From: Clostridium sp. DL-VIII
GTDB lineage: Bacteria; Bacillota; Clostridia; Clostridiales; Clostridiaceae
Assembly: GCF_000230835.1 (NCBI RefSeq)
Contig: NZ_CM001240.1
Coordinates: 5,726,279-5,790,278, forward strand
Length of the DNA: 64,000 nucleotides
Reading direction: 5' to 3'
Shown: positions 1 through 10,162 of the stretch, piece by piece
Position numbering within the stretch: position 1 is the first letter of the stretch
Layout: each line of letters begins with the position of its first letter
The notes under the pieces: model-generated
Databases searched by the model: none
Seen by the model: the letters and a program-made list of their open reading frames with translations, nothing else
What the model was told of the DNA's origin: nothing
Translations under genes and position numbers: made by a program

Positions 1-661
1 ATGAGCTTGCAACTATATTAAACTCTGCATTAGGTATTGTCTTCCACTCCTCTATACCTTTAGATTCATTTCCGAAAAGTATATTTACTTTTAGTCCAAT
101 CCCCTCTAGTACCCTCTTTATTTCTTCCAAATTTCCATTCCAATAAGGATCTTGATATGGCACTGTTGCAAATACATTCACAAGTCCCTTTTTTACAGTG
201 TCATCTTTTTTGAATTTATCTACATATTGATCAATTATTGCATTAACAACTGTACTATGACTCACATAATTATTGCTTTTAAATCCACCAGTTTCTACAT
301 ATACAATTGGCTTGTCTTCTTCTTGATATTTACTTGTTACACTTCCAATATCATCTCCAACTATATCTGAAGTACATCCTGTAAGAACAACATAAAGATC
401 TGCATCTATTACTTTAAATGCACCTTCAATAACATCTTTAAGTTTTCTTTCACCTCCAAACACGACATCTGACTCTGTTGCATTTGTACATGGTATTGTA
501 TTTCCTCCAGCATACCCTTCCCCCTGTCCTATCAACGAACTTATTTTATTGCTGCATCCTGGTCCTGAATGTAATATTGGAACTCCACGTCTAATAGCTA
601 TCACTGTCTGTTGAGCTCCTAAAGCACATGAAAACCTAGGCTGTTCAATAATTTTCGACAT
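1..661 (-). CDS. Nitrogenase-like component 1, beta-type subunit (partial, 3' end outside window)
   Basis: About 220 N-terminal residues are visible, read from an ATG at 661 to the window edge, so the C-terminus is missing. Cys12, Cys36 and Cys96 have nearly the spacing of the three P-cluster ligands of NifK (70, 95, 153), in the contexts FSCALG, SGPGCSN and LTGCTSDIVGDD. The protein starts almost at the first ligand and so lacks the long N-terminal extension of true NifK. It overlaps the stop of the upstream alpha-type gene by 17 bp, which suggests translational coupling and a heteromeric complex. The family is the nitrogenase component 1 superfamily, which also includes chlorophyll, F430 and methylthio-alkane reductase branches. 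The branch cannot be settled here. No nif accessory genes are in the window. Confidence 0.85.
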   Translation of the reverse strand, partial: MSKIIEQPRFSCALGAQQTVIAIRRGVPILHSGPGCSNKISSLIGQGEGYAGGNTIPCTNATESDVVFGGERKLKDVIEGAFKVIDADLYVVLTGCTSDIVGDDIGSVTSKYQEEDKPIVYVETGGFKSNNYVSHSTVVNAIIDQYVDKFKKDDTVKKGLVNVFATVPYQDPYWNGNLEEIKRVLEGIGLKVNILFGNESKGIEEWKTIPNAEFNIVASS

Positions 662-2126
662 TAGTATTACCTCCTAAGAACGTAAATGGATCTTGATCAA
701 GCCACCATTTTGTATATGGCATGGTACTATGCTTAGCAAGATTAGTTACAAATTCTCTGTTATCTATTGTTTCAACTATACGTGATGCATAATTTAGAAC
801 TCCTTGATACCCAAACCCAAATTGTTCGTCTCCAATTAATAAAGTTGGTATTCCAAGTTTTGCCCCCCACATAGTCATCCCACCATGTCTTGCAATCATA
901 AGATCAGGTTTCACCCTGTTTAATATATTTACAAGTTCATATGCCTGCTTGTTACAAACATTATAGTGTTTAATGTCTCCATAAATATTTACTGCCTGTG
1001 CTAAAGCATCAGAAGTCTTATCCTTGTTATCATATAGAGGATCATGATGGAAAATAGCTGCTCCCTGAACATCTAATCCAAGTTCCCTAAGCATAGCTAT
1101 TATTGCATGGCCATGTGCTGCTCCTGCTGTAACATATGCTGTTTTTCCTTTTAATTTTTCTCTATATTCTTCAAGTCTTGGTAGCACTTTTACATGTTCT
1201 TCTTCTATTATTTTTTCGATTTCTTCTTCTCGATTTAATACTCTGCCTATTTCCCTCATCCATATATCAGTTCCCTCTATTCCGTAAGCTGGTGGTGCTT
1301 TTATTTCTTTAACTCCATATTCTTGCTCTAAAGCTGCACCTAAATAAGTACTTAAGGAAGGGCAAACATGAATTGTTGCTGCTGCTTCAGAAATATACTC
1401 TAATTCAGCCACTGTTGAAAAAGGTACAATGTATTGAGCTTCATACCCAAGTCTATTTAAAAATCCATCAAAAATATGACTTCCCCAAAAATTAGCTATA
1501 TTAACTTTATTGGTTTTCTTCCTAGGCGGTTTTACCAGTTTTCTCAAAATCGAATGATATGCCGCATCAAATCCTGTTGTCCATATTTTAGATCTGAACC
1601 CTTCACACGAACATGATATAACAGGTATTCCTAGCTCTTGTGATAAATTTTCAGTTATTGCATCAACATCTTCTCCTATTATTCCTGAGGCACAGGACGT
1701 GGTAACAAAGATAGCATTTGGTTTGACTCTTTTATATGCTTCCCTTACTGTGTCTTCCAATTTCTTAGCTGCACCAAAAACAGTATCTTTTTCTTCAATA
1801 CATGTACTGAAATATCTGCCTATGGTAGCTGGAAGATTTCTCTTCATTTGTTCTACTCTATAAGTAAAATTGAAACCAAAGAAATCTCCAGCACATCCTA
1901 TTGGTGCATGATTAACAACTACTGCATCCCTTATCATTGACAATTGGCAAAATGCATGTCCTGCATTACATCCCATACATTGAGAGAACTTCCTTGAACA
2001 ATCTTTTAATTTTCCTGCATGAGCACAGGTAACAAGTTCTTTTGCTGAACCATTAAATCCAGTAATTGAGCCTAATCTTGATTCTCTTATAGTTACTGAT
2101 GATTCCTTCAAATTAATTGCTCCCAT
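645..2126 (-). CDS. Nitrogenase-like component 1, alpha-type subunit
   Basis: This 493-residue protein belongs to the nitrogenase component 1 (NifD/NifE-like) superfamily. Cys60, Cys78 (NHAPIGCAG) and Cys145 (TTSCASGIIGED) match the spacing of the NifD P-cluster ligands. Cys255 (IHVCPSLSTYLG) falls where NifD has its cofactor-binding Cys275. The segment that should hold the second cofactor ligand, His442 in NifD, reads GDEQFGFGYQG and shows no histidine. Four extra cysteines lie at 34, 43, 50 and 53. The ATG at 2126 has an AAGGAGGA ribosome site. The gene sits behind a leader with an intrinsic terminator and downstream of yezD and a Cys T-box. I infer a redox enzyme for a sulfur-containing or other non-N2 substrate. 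A maturation scaffold (NifE-like) role is the main alternative. Confidence 0.85.
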   Translation of the reverse strand: MGAINLKESSVTIRESRLGSITGFNGSAKELVTCAHAGKLKDCSRKFSQCMGCNAGHAFCQLSMIRDAVVVNHAPIGCAGDFFGFNFTYRVEQMKRNLPATIGRYFSTCIEEKDTVFGAAKKLEDTVREAYKRVKPNAIFVTTSCASGIIGEDVDAITENLSQELGIPVISCSCEGFRSKIWTTGFDAAYHSILRKLVKPPRKKTNKVNIANFWGSHIFDGFLNRLGYEAQYIVPFSTVAELEYISEAAATIHVCPSLSTYLGAALEQEYGVKEIKAPPAYGIEGTDIWMREIGRVLNREEEIEKIIEEEHVKVLPRLEEYREKLKGKTAYVTAGAAHGHAIIAMLRELGLDVQGAAIFHHDPLYDNKDKTSDALAQAVNIYGDIKHYNVCNKQAYELVNILNRVKPDLMIARHGGMTMWGAKLGIPTLLIGDEQFGFGYQGVLNYASRIVETIDNREFVTNLAKHSTMPYTKWWLDQDPFTFLGGNTNVENY

Positions 2127-2169
2127 AATTGAACTGTCCTCCTTAAACTTTTATTAACACTAATAATTT

Positions 2170-2323
2170 GAAAAAAGAAAAGAGGACATACTTCTTTCAC
2201 TAAGAAGTACATCCTCTGGTTTTCCAGTCAGATTTACTTAAATATTATCTGTTTTATTTCCACTTATTCTTATAAGTATACTGTGTTTTATAATAATATA
2301 TTCTTTTTACTTTCATTTGTCAA
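2170..2323 (-). promoter_or_regulatory. Promoter, structured leader and intrinsic terminator (possible riboswitch or attenuator)
   Basis: On the minus strand a TTGACA box (2318-2323), exactly 17 bp and TATATT (2295-2300) form a strong promoter. The predicted transcript then carries three small hairpins (ACTTAT/ATAAGT, CAGAT/ATCTG, CTGG/CCAG) followed by a long hairpin (about 2177-2213) and TTTTCTTTTTT. This is an intrinsic terminator only about 45 bp before the nitrogenase-like ATG, with no room for another promoter, so those genes must be expressed by readthrough. I do not recognise a known riboswitch class. It could also simply be the yezD terminator. Confidence 0.65.
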
Positions 2324-2345
2324 CAACTTTTAACACCTTTTCTAA

Positions 2346-2498
2346 TTACTTCATTCTTATTTTCTCATTTTTATCAACTTGTATAATTATTCCATCTTGT
2401 ATTATTAATGTTATTGACCCATACTTTATCTTTTCAACCATCCTTAATATTTCTTCTAATTTTTTATTTTCTATAATTTCTTTACTATTAATAGCCAT
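2346..2498 (-). CDS. yezD: YezD family small protein (DUF2292)
   Basis: This 50-residue ORF starts at an ATG after a GGGGGTGA ribosome site. Its core, KIKYGSITLIIQDGIIIQVD followed by KNEKIR, matches the short YezD/DUF2292 family, a single small beta-rich domain. In other Firmicutes these genes often lie beside sulfate, cysteine or methionine genes. Here it is the first gene after a T-box leader with a Cys specifier, which agrees with a sulfur-linked role. The biochemical function of the family is not established. The next genes downstream encode the nitrogenase-like pair. Confidence 0.75.
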   Translation of the reverse strand: MAINSKEIIENKKLEEILRMVEKIKYGSITLIIQDGIIIQVDKNEKIRMK

Positions 2499-2589
2499 AT
2501 ATATTCACCCCCATAAGATTAAGATACTCTTGATATAATGTTTTTATCAGTTAAAGATATACTTATCTTAAATTTAATATATAATTTTC

Positions 2590-2933
2590 ATTATAAAAAA
2601 ATGCCTCTGTTATAAAAACAGAGGCAGAATATTCCCGCGGTTCCACTCTGATTTATTATGCATTATATTTATACATAACATCTCTTTGTGCTGTATCAGG
2701 CACACCTGCTAAGCCTACTTCACTTTTCAACTTAGTGCTCCAGAATGCATTCAACTAGTTTTCCTTTAGAATTCCTCTCAGCTACTAAGAATTCCTCTCT
2801 TTAAACTTCCACTAATTTACTTCTTCCCTTCATCGCATTAAATTCATATATAACATTTTATATTCATATTATTCCTATTAAATTACTGTGATTTATTATT
2901 CTAATTATATTCCACATACTTGTAATTAGTCAA
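2590..2933 (-). promoter_or_regulatory. T-box leader, cysteine (TGC) specifier, upstream of yezD
   Basis: Read on the minus strand, the hallmark T-box sequence AGAGTGGAACCGCGG lies at 2635-2649. It is followed by an intrinsic terminator hairpin (2603-2625, GCCTCTG/CAGAGGC) and a T-run. Stem I elements (AGAGAGG bulge, GGAAGT) lie near 2800. The specifier region reads GAATGCATTCTGGAG, giving TGC (Cys) at 2747-2749, six to seven bases before a TGGAG also seen in the second T-box of this window. A promoter TTGACT (2928-2933), 18 bp, TATAAT (2904-2909) precedes it. Uncharged tRNA-Cys should favour readthrough into yezD and perhaps the nitrogenase-like genes. Confidence 0.88.
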
Positions 2934-2980
2934 TATTATTTCGTATTTTTATAATAAAACTTTTATATGAAAATGCAAAA

Positions 2981-3002
2981 AGCTACTTAAAACAAAGTAG
3001 CT
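2981..3002 (-). terminator. Terminator of secG
   Basis: The hairpin AGCTACTT/AAGTAGCT is followed on the minus strand by TTTTTG, just after the secG stop codon. Confidence 0.75.
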
Positions 3003-3010
3003 CGAATTTA

Positions 3011-3244
3011 CTATTTTATTAAATTTAATGCAACTGTATTAATTACAAAAAGAAACATAAATACGCATGTAAATCTTATAAGAATTACTTCTTTAGTTCT
3101 TGACTTATTTTTTGAAAAGAATGTATCTTTTGAAGCACCTTGTATTAAACCACTTAAGGCATCTGCTTTACTAGGTTGCATGTATACTGTTATGATAACA
3201 CCTAATCCTAATAACACTTCAAAAGCTAATAACATATTTTGCAT
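3011..3244 (-). CDS. secG: Preprotein translocase subunit SecG
   Basis: This 77-residue membrane protein has two transmembrane segments (about residues 3-22 and 52-74) joined by a polar linker with GLIQGASKDTFF, typical of SecG, the accessory subunit of the SecYEG export channel. I place the start at the ATG at 3244. The GGAGGTG ribosome site lies six bases upstream of it, whereas the ATG at 3259 overlaps that site. SecG commonly follows enolase in clostridia, as here. A terminator separates it from eno, so it may have its own promoter or depend on readthrough. Confidence 0.88.
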   Translation of the reverse strand: MQNMLLAFEVLLGLGVIITVYMQPSKADALSGLIQGASKDTFFSKNKSRTKEVILIRFTCVFMFLFVINTVALNLIK

Positions 3245-3330
3245 AGGTAACACCTCCACTAATGATCAACGACATCTACATTTAATAATATCATATTTAT
3301 TTATTTATTACAACTTTATGTAAAATAAAA

Positions 3331-3371
3331 ATAGTCAGTAACATAATTTATATTTCTTTGCTACTGACTAT
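3331..3371 (-). terminator. Terminator of eno
   Basis: The hairpin ATAGTCAGTA/TACTGACTAT is followed on the minus strand by TTTTTATTTTA. It lies between the eno stop and secG. Confidence 0.8.
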
Positions 3372-3389
3372 CTTTTAAGTGCCTAGGTA

Positions 3390-4736
<1,347 letters not shown>

Positions 4737-5003
4737 ATACATTTATTTCTTATATTAAAGTATTTTTTTAACTACTATAATATTATTAGTAAATTTTTTT
4801 GGAATATTCATCTTATTTTACTTTTGAAGCTGCTTATTATTTTTTATTCTCATTGGTAAAAATATTGTGCATTTATTTCAAAAATATAAATTTATGCAGA
4901 ATAAGTTAATAATAAAATTAAAAATCCTTAATTTTTGTATTTTAAGAATCTAATATAGCTTATTGTTAACATCTGCAAATCTAATAATATATTATTTGTA
5001 TAA

Positions 5004-5603
5004 TCATTCAAGAAATAATAAATACTCAGATTCACAATATCTTTTAAATTTTAATTCCCAAGCTACTGCTTTTTTTGAATCTATTTTTCCTATACCTTTA
5101 ATAAAATCCTCTAAAACGCCTATTTTATTTAGTCCCTTCATTAAGTGTCTCGGATAATCAATCCTTTTACTATATGCTTTTTTAGGGTCTATTATCATAA
5201 CCTTCTCATTACTAGAAACATAAATATCCTTGCATCTGACATCTAGTTTTTTAAACTTAAGTTTTTTGAATTCTCCTAATAATTCATATATATTTTTAAT
5301 TAGTTTTTCGCTCAATCCATTTTCCTTTATATATTTATCAAGTCTCTTTCCTTCCACTAGGTCTCTTATCACATATAAATTTCCTTTTTTATACAAGTAC
5401 GGAAAGTATTTAGATCCATTTGTTCTAGCCAAAATGCTTCCTTCATCATTACATACTTTCTTTCTTAAAAATATTTTAATCACCTTTCTATTCGGTAATT
5501 CATAAACTACACCATTATGCCCCTCACCTAAATAACTGGCCTCTCTAAATAATTTTTCTGTAGCTTCGTCAAAATCAGCGGAGTATGCAAAATTTTTTTT
5601 CAT
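5004..5603 (-). CDS. Protein-kinase-fold protein (serine/threonine kinase-like)
   Basis: This 199-residue cytosolic protein has a reduced kinase fold. A glycine-rich loop GEGHNGVVY lies at about residues 27-35, with the ATP-binding lysine in VIKIF just after it. A catalytic-loop-like segment LDVRCKDIYVS is followed by MIIDPKKAYS where DFG would stand. The canonical HRD is replaced, so it is closer to atypical (RIO/Bud32-like) or small-molecule kinases, and its substrate is unknown. It is encoded between gpmI and eno on the same strand. No membrane segment or sensor domain is seen. Confidence 0.7.
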   Translation of the reverse strand: MKKNFAYSADFDEATEKLFREASYLGEGHNGVVYELPNRKVIKIFLRKKVCNDEGSILARTNGSKYFPYLYKKGNLYVIRDLVEGKRLDKYIKENGLSEKLIKNIYELLGEFKKLKFKKLDVRCKDIYVSSNEKVMIIDPKKAYSKRIDYPRHLMKGLNKIGVLEDFIKGIGKIDSKKAVAWELKFKRYCESEYLLFLE

Positions 5604-5791
5604 ATCATCAACCCTAAATCTTTTTTATAAGTATATTAATTTAAAATTTAATTTATGCAATTTCACTTAAATTATTCCCTAAACTCCCATAAATCTTTTC
5701 TTTTCAAAATATATTATTTAAACTAAATTGTCCTAAAATGAATCAATATTGTATACTTTTAATAATCTTATGTTATTTAATATCTAAACAC

Positions 5792-5836
5792 AAAAAGACT
5801 ATCTTACAAGGATTTATCCTCATAAGATAGTCTTTT
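5792..5836 (-). terminator. Terminator of gpmI
   Basis: The hairpin AAAAGACTATCTTA/TAAGATAGTCTTTT lies just after the gpmI stop codon. Confidence 0.8.
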
Positions 5837-5848
5837 ATGTTAAATAAT

Positions 5849-7384
5849 TTATTTATTTATTATTAAATTTTCGCCAGTCATTTCTGAAGGCACTTCAAGT
5901 CCTAATTGAATTAACATAGTTGGTGCGATGTCAGCAAGTTTTCCATCATTTAATTTCTTACCTTCTGTATCATTTGCAACCCAAACAAAAGGAACTGGAT
6001 GTGTAGTATGAGCTGTAAATGGATTTCCTGTTGAAAAATCTATCATAGTTTCAGCATTACCATGATCGGCTGTAATAAATACGCATCCGTCTTTTTCCAA
6101 AATTTTATTTACGATATTTCCTACACATTCATCAACTGCTTCAATTGCTTTAACAGCTGCTTCTACGATACCTGTATGACCTACCATATCAGGATTTGCA
6201 AAATTTAATATTACCATATCATATTTGTCGCTGTCTAATCTATTTAATAACTCTTCAGTTACTTCATATGCACTCATTTCTGGTTTTAAATCATAAGTTG
6301 CAACCTTAGGTGAAGGAATTACCTTTCTATCTTCTCCTGGATTTTCTTTTTCTACTCCCCCATTAAAGAAGAAAGTAACGTGAGCATATTTTTCTGTTTC
6401 TGCAATTCTTAATTGATTTAATCCCTTGCCGCTTACATATTCTCCAAGAGTGTTAGTTAAAGTTTGAGGACTATATGCAACATGTACTCCTTCTAAAGTC
6501 TTATCATATTGAGTCATTGTTATAAAAGTAAGACTTAAAGTTTCTCTCTTAAATCCTGCAAATTCTTTATCATTAATTGCTCTTGTTATTTCTCTAGCTC
6601 TATCTGGTCTGAAGTTAAAGAATACAACTGAATCACCATTTTTTATGTTTGTAATTGGACTTCCATTTTCAGTTATTACTGTTGGCAATACAAACTCATC
6701 AGTTTTATTATCCTTATACGATTTATCTATAGCTTCTACTGCACTAACTGCAGTTTCGCCTTTTCCTAGAACTAACGCATTATATGCAAGTTCAACTCTT
6801 TCCCATCTATTATCTCTATCCATTGCATAGTATCTACCACTTATAGTTGCAATCTTACCTACCCCTATTTCAGCCATCATTTTCTCAGTTTTTTCTATAA
6901 ATTCTTTTCCTGATGAAGGTGGTACATCTCTTCCATCCATAAATGCATGAACATATACATTTTGAACTCCTTCTTTTTTAGCAAATTCTAGAAGTCCTTT
7001 TAAATGCTCTAAATGTGAATGAACTCCACCATCTGATAATAAGCCCATCAAGTGTAAAGCTGCACCATTTTTAGCATTACTCATAGCTAATTTAAGAGCT
7101 TCATTTTCAAAGAAATCTCCATCTGAAATTGCTTTAGTAATTCTAGTCAATTCTTGATATACTATTCTTCCAGAACCAATGTTTAAATGTCCAACTTCTG
7201 AATTTCCCATTTGACCTTCTGGTAATCCAACCGCTAAACCGCTTGCTTGTAGCTCAGAATTTGGATATTTTTCAAAAAGTTTATCTAAATTTGGTTTTTT
7301 TGCTAAACTTACAGCATTTCCTTCAGATTTTGGTGCTACTCCAAAACCATCTAATATCATTAACATAACAGGTCTCTTTGCCAT
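5849..7384 (-). CDS. gpmI: 2,3-bisphosphoglycerate-independent phosphoglycerate mutase
   Basis: This enzyme interconverts 3- and 2-phosphoglycerate using two Mn ions and a phosphoserine intermediate. The metal-binding [11 protein letters not shown] and the catalytic serine motif [16 protein letters not shown] lie near the N-terminus. [41 protein letters not shown] and [12 protein letters not shown] follow in the expected order. With the ATG at 7384, which has a GGAGGGAT ribosome site, the protein has 511 residues, the usual length. An upstream in-frame start would add 12 residues without a ribosome site. Confidence 0.97.
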   Translation of the reverse strand: MAKRPVMLMILDGFGVAPKSEGNAVSLAKKPNLDKLFEKYPNSELQASGLAVGLPEGQMGNSEVGHLNIGSGRIVYQELTRITKAISDGDFFENEALKLAMSNAKNGAALHLMGLLSDGGVHSHLEHLKGLLEFAKKEGVQNVYVHAFMDGRDVPPSSGKEFIEKTEKMMAEIGVGKIATISGRYYAMDRDNRWERVELAYNALVLGKGETAVSAVEAIDKSYKDNKTDEFVLPTVITENGSPITNIKNGDSVVFFNFRPDRAREITRAINDKEFAGFKRETLSLTFITMTQYDKTLEGVHVAYSPQTLTNTLGEYVSGKGLNQLRIAETEKYAHVTFFFNGGVEKENPGEDRKVIPSPKVATYDLKPEMSAYEVTEELLNRLDSDKYDMVILNFANPDMVGHTGIVEAAVKAIEAVDECVGNIVNKILEKDGCVFITADHGNAETMIDFSTGNPFTAHTTHPVPFVWVANDTEGKKLNDGKLADIAPTMLIQLGLEVPSEMTGENLIINK

Positions 7385-7792
7385 CTTCCTATCCCTCCAA
7401 ATACATTTGTTAAAAATCATAATATAAATATTCTAATAATTATTCTACATTTAAACCGTTATTTTTTTATCAATTATCAGTATATAGACCTTATTAAGAA
7501 CTTATATATTAAATATTATCGTCTATTTTAATTTACATACTACTATTCACTTAAATTATATTATTTTTTTGCATTTATTGCAACTTCTAAACATTTATAT
7601 TCAAAGTGTAAGCTAAATTTACAAATATTACTTTACTTAATAAATTATCTATATATAAAAATATTATGTTTTTATTTTCATTCAATCAAGTTAATTATTT
7701 ATCATTATTCTTATATAAAATTAAATATTTTATATAAAAATAAAACCATGAACACTTTTTACCCTGTTCATGGTTTTCTTATTATCTGTATA
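7385..7792. other. Intergenic region between tpiA and gpmI
   Basis: No gene is seen in this AT-rich 408-bp gap. It contains the tpiA terminator (7742-7777) and presumably the gpmI promoter. I could not pick a convincing -35/-10 pair. Confidence 0.5.
7742..7777 (-). terminator. Terminator of tpiA (end of the cggR-gap-pgk-tpiA unit)
   Basis: The hairpin AAAACCATGAACA/TGTTCATGGTTTT lies between the tpiA stop codon and gpmI. Confidence 0.82.
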
Positions 7793-8539
7793 TTAATAAT
7801 TAACTATAGCAGCAAAATCAGCTGGAACTAAACTAGCTCCACCAACTAATGCACCATCTATATCAGACATTTCCATTTGAGCTTTTATTGTATTTGGTTT
7901 AACTGATCCACCATATTGAATTCTTGTCTTTTCAGCTACTTCTGATCCATACATTTCAGCAACCATAGCTCTTATTGCTTTAATTGTTTCATTTGCTTGT
8001 TCATCTGTCGCAGTTTTTCCTGTTCCAATTGCCCAGATTGGTTCATAAGCAATAACAAGTTTTTCTACTTGATCATTAGTTAATCCAGCTATATCAGCTT
8101 TAATTTGAGCTTCAATAACTTTATTTGTTGTTCCGTTTTCTCTTTGCTCTAAAGATTCTCCACAACAAAGAATTGGAGTAATGCCATGTTCAAAAGCTTT
8201 TTTAACTTTCTTATTTAATGCTTCATCAGTTTCATTAAAGTATTCTCTTCTTTCACTGTGTCCTAAAACAACATAGTCTATTCCTAAAGTTTCTAACATC
8301 TTAGGAGAAACCTCACCTGTAAATGCTCCACTTTCTTCAAAATGCATATTTTGTGCAGCAACTTTTATGTTTGATCCAGCTACTGCTTTTTTTACAGCAT
8401 CTAAACATACAAATGTAGGACATATAACTACATCGCATGAAGCATCCTTTACTAATGGTTTTAATTCTTCTACCATTTTAACTGCTTCTTCAACAGTCTT
8501 GTTCATTTTCCAGTTACCTGCTATAATTGCTTTTCTCAT
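7793..8539 (-). CDS. tpiA: Triose-phosphate isomerase
   Basis: TpiA interconverts dihydroxyacetone phosphate and glyceraldehyde 3-phosphate. The substrate loop AGNWKMNKT, the catalytic histidine region [16 protein letters not shown], the catalytic glutamate motif [16 protein letters not shown] and the phosphate-binding [10 protein letters not shown] and [10 protein letters not shown] are all intact. The ATG at 8539 has a GAGGTGTA ribosome site and gives 248 residues, the family length. The longer in-frame start at 8560 lacks a site. It lies 158 bp after pgk with a stem-loop between, so it is probably cotranscribed with gap and pgk. Confidence 0.97.
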   Translation of the reverse strand: MRKAIIAGNWKMNKTVEEAVKMVEELKPLVKDASCDVVICPTFVCLDAVKKAVAGSNIKVAAQNMHFEESGAFTGEVSPKMLETLGIDYVVLGHSERREYFNETDEALNKKVKKAFEHGITPILCCGESLEQRENGTTNKVIEAQIKADIAGLTNDQVEKLVIAYEPIWAIGTGKTATDEQANETIKAIRAMVAEMYGSEVAEKTRIQYGGSVKPNTIKAQMEMSDIDGALVGGASLVPADFAAIVNY

Positions 8540-8648
8540 TATATACACCTCATAATTCATTATTTATTTGTAATATACATTCCAACGTTTTCATCAAAAC
8601 TTCTATTACACTTTATAATATTTAGAAATCTTATGATATTAACAGATT

Positions 8649-8683
8649 AAACTTAAGAAAAGTAATTAACTCTTCTTAAGTTT
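8649..8683 (-). other. Intercistronic stem-loop between pgk and tpiA
   Basis: AAACTTAAGAA and its complement flank a 13-base loop. No U-run follows on the minus strand, so it looks more like an mRNA-stabilising or processing hairpin than a terminator. Confidence 0.5.
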
Positions 8684-8697
8684 AACTTTAATTAAAA

Positions 8698-9873
8698 TTA
8701 GTCATTTAATGCAGCTATTCCTGGTAATACTTTACCTTCTAAGAATTCTAATGATGCTCCACCACCTGTAGAGATATGAGTCATCTTGTCTCCAAATCCT
8801 AATGTATTAACTGCTGCAGCTGAATCTCCACCACCTATTATAGTAGTAGCATCTGCATCTGCCATAGCCTTAGCTACTGCAATTGTTCCTTTATTATAGT
8901 TTTCAAATTCGAATACACCCATAGGTCCATTCCAAATTACAGTCTTAGCATCTTTAATAGCATCAGCATATAAAGCTTCTGTCTTTGGTCCGATATCTAA
9001 TCCCATGTTTCCAGTTGGAATGTTTTGATCTTCTGTAACTGTAGCTTCAACATCTTTGAATTCTGCAGCTACTCTGTGATCTACTGGTAATAAGAATTTA
9101 ACGCCTTTTTCTGCTGCTTTAGCAACCATTTCCTTAGCATATTCAAGTCTATCTTCTTCTACTAGTGAAGTTCCAATTTCATATCCTTGAGCTTTTAAGA
9201 ATGTGTAAGCCATTCCACCACCGATTATGATTGTGTTAACTTTATCTAAAAGATTGTTTATAACAGCAATCTTATCAGAAACTTTTGCTCCACCTAAGAT
9301 AGCAACAAAAGGTCTTACTGGACTTTCAACGGCATCCCCTAAGAATTTTAATTCTTTTTGGATTAAGTATCCACATACAGCAGTATCTAAGTAATCAGTC
9401 ACACCAACTGTTGAGCAGTGAGCCCTATGAGCAGTTCCGAATGCATCATTAACAAATACGTCAGCTAATGAAGCTAATTCTTTAGAGAATGTTTCAATAT
9501 TCTTAGTTTCTTCTTTTCTGCATCTAGTGTTTTCTAATAATACTATGTCTCCATCTTTCATTGCTGCAACTGCTTTTTTAGCATTTTCACCAACAACTTC
9601 TTCATCTCTAGCAAAAACAACTTCTTTTCCTAACATTTCAGTTAATCTAGCAGCAACTGGTGCTAATGATTTTGAAGCATCTTTTCCTAAATGTGAGCAA
9701 AGTATAATCTTTGCATTGTGAGCAACTAAATATTTGATTGTTGGAAGAGCTCCAACTAATCTATTTTCATCAGTTATAACACCATCTTTTAATGGCACAT
9801 TAAAATCGCATCTTACTAATACTTTCTTTCCGTTAACATCAATATCTTCAATTGTCTTCTTATTAAAATTCAT
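8698..9873 (-). CDS. pgk: Phosphoglycerate kinase
   Basis: Pgk transfers phosphate from 1,3-bisphosphoglycerate to ADP. The N-terminal signature [16 protein letters not shown], the substrate-binding LCSHLGK and ENTRCRKEE, the hinge [14 protein letters not shown] and the C-terminal nucleotide-binding [10 protein letters not shown] and [12 protein letters not shown] are present. I start it at the ATG at 9873 (391 residues), which has a GAGGTG site six bases upstream. The alternative at 9882 is a GTG inside that site. It is separated from gap by a 289-bp region that carries a hairpin and a mobile palindromic repeat. Confidence 0.97.
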   Translation of the reverse strand: MNFNKKTIEDIDVNGKKVLVRCDFNVPLKDGVITDENRLVGALPTIKYLVAHNAKIILCSHLGKDASKSLAPVAARLTEMLGKEVVFARDEEVVGENAKKAVAAMKDGDIVLLENTRCRKEETKNIETFSKELASLADVFVNDAFGTAHRAHCSTVGVTDYLDTAVCGYLIQKELKFLGDAVESPVRPFVAILGGAKVSDKIAVINNLLDKVNTIIIGGGMAYTFLKAQGYEIGTSLVEEDRLEYAKEMVAKAAEKGVKFLLPVDHRVAAEFKDVEATVTEDQNIPTGNMGLDIGPKTEALYADAIKDAKTVIWNGPMGVFEFENYNKGTIAVAKAMADADATTIIGGGDSAAAVNTLGFGDKMTHISTGGGASLEFLEGKVLPGIAALND

Positions 9874-9913
9874 GACTTTCACCTCTAAAAAAATATTTTA
9901 TGAGTATTTTAAA

Positions 9914-9952
9914 AGAGTCTGGCTTTATAGCCTTATACTACAAAACCAGACT
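9914..9952 (-). other. Hairpin upstream of pgk
   Basis: AGTCTGG and CCAGACT pair around a 24-base loop in the gap-pgk spacer, followed by TCTTTT on the minus strand. It may be a partial terminator or an mRNA processing site that balances gap against pgk expression. Confidence 0.45.
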
Positions 9953-9958
9953 TATTCC

Positions 9959-10114
9959 GGCATATTTAAAAAATAACAAGTCAGTATGCTAGCATATTTC
10001 GTATCATACTGTGTCAGCATATTAGGCTAGTAGCCGGCTATGAGCCAAATATGCTTCCTTGTCTGATGCAAAAATATACAAAGCATCTTTGACTCGTTAT
10101 TTTCTTCATATGCC
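9959..10114. repeat. Palindromic repeat element, copy 1 (MITE-like)
   Basis: This 156-bp unit is bounded by inverted ends (GGCATATTTAAAAAATAAC at the left; the right end is the complement of GGCATATGAAGAAAATAAC). Its interior contains CATACTGTGTCAGCA and GCTTCCTTGTCTGA. The same order of blocks occurs inverted at 57954-58114, and a shortened relative lies at 58258-58320. It sits between gap and pgk inside the glycolytic transcript, where it would form a long RNA hairpin. Confidence 0.75.
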
Positions 10115-10162
10115 TTATTTTATAACATAAATTTGCGCGTTATGTTTAAAATATAGTTTAAA

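Noticed and set aside
1..2126. A canonical nitrogen-fixation (nif) operon
   Set aside because: The subunits lack the NifK N-terminal extension and an evident NifD His442 equivalent, no nifH, nifB or other nif genes are in the window, and the control signals point to cysteine.
2317..2538. A 73-residue hydrophobic plus-strand frame
   Set aside because: It is the reverse strand of the YezD gene and promoter region and has no ribosome site.
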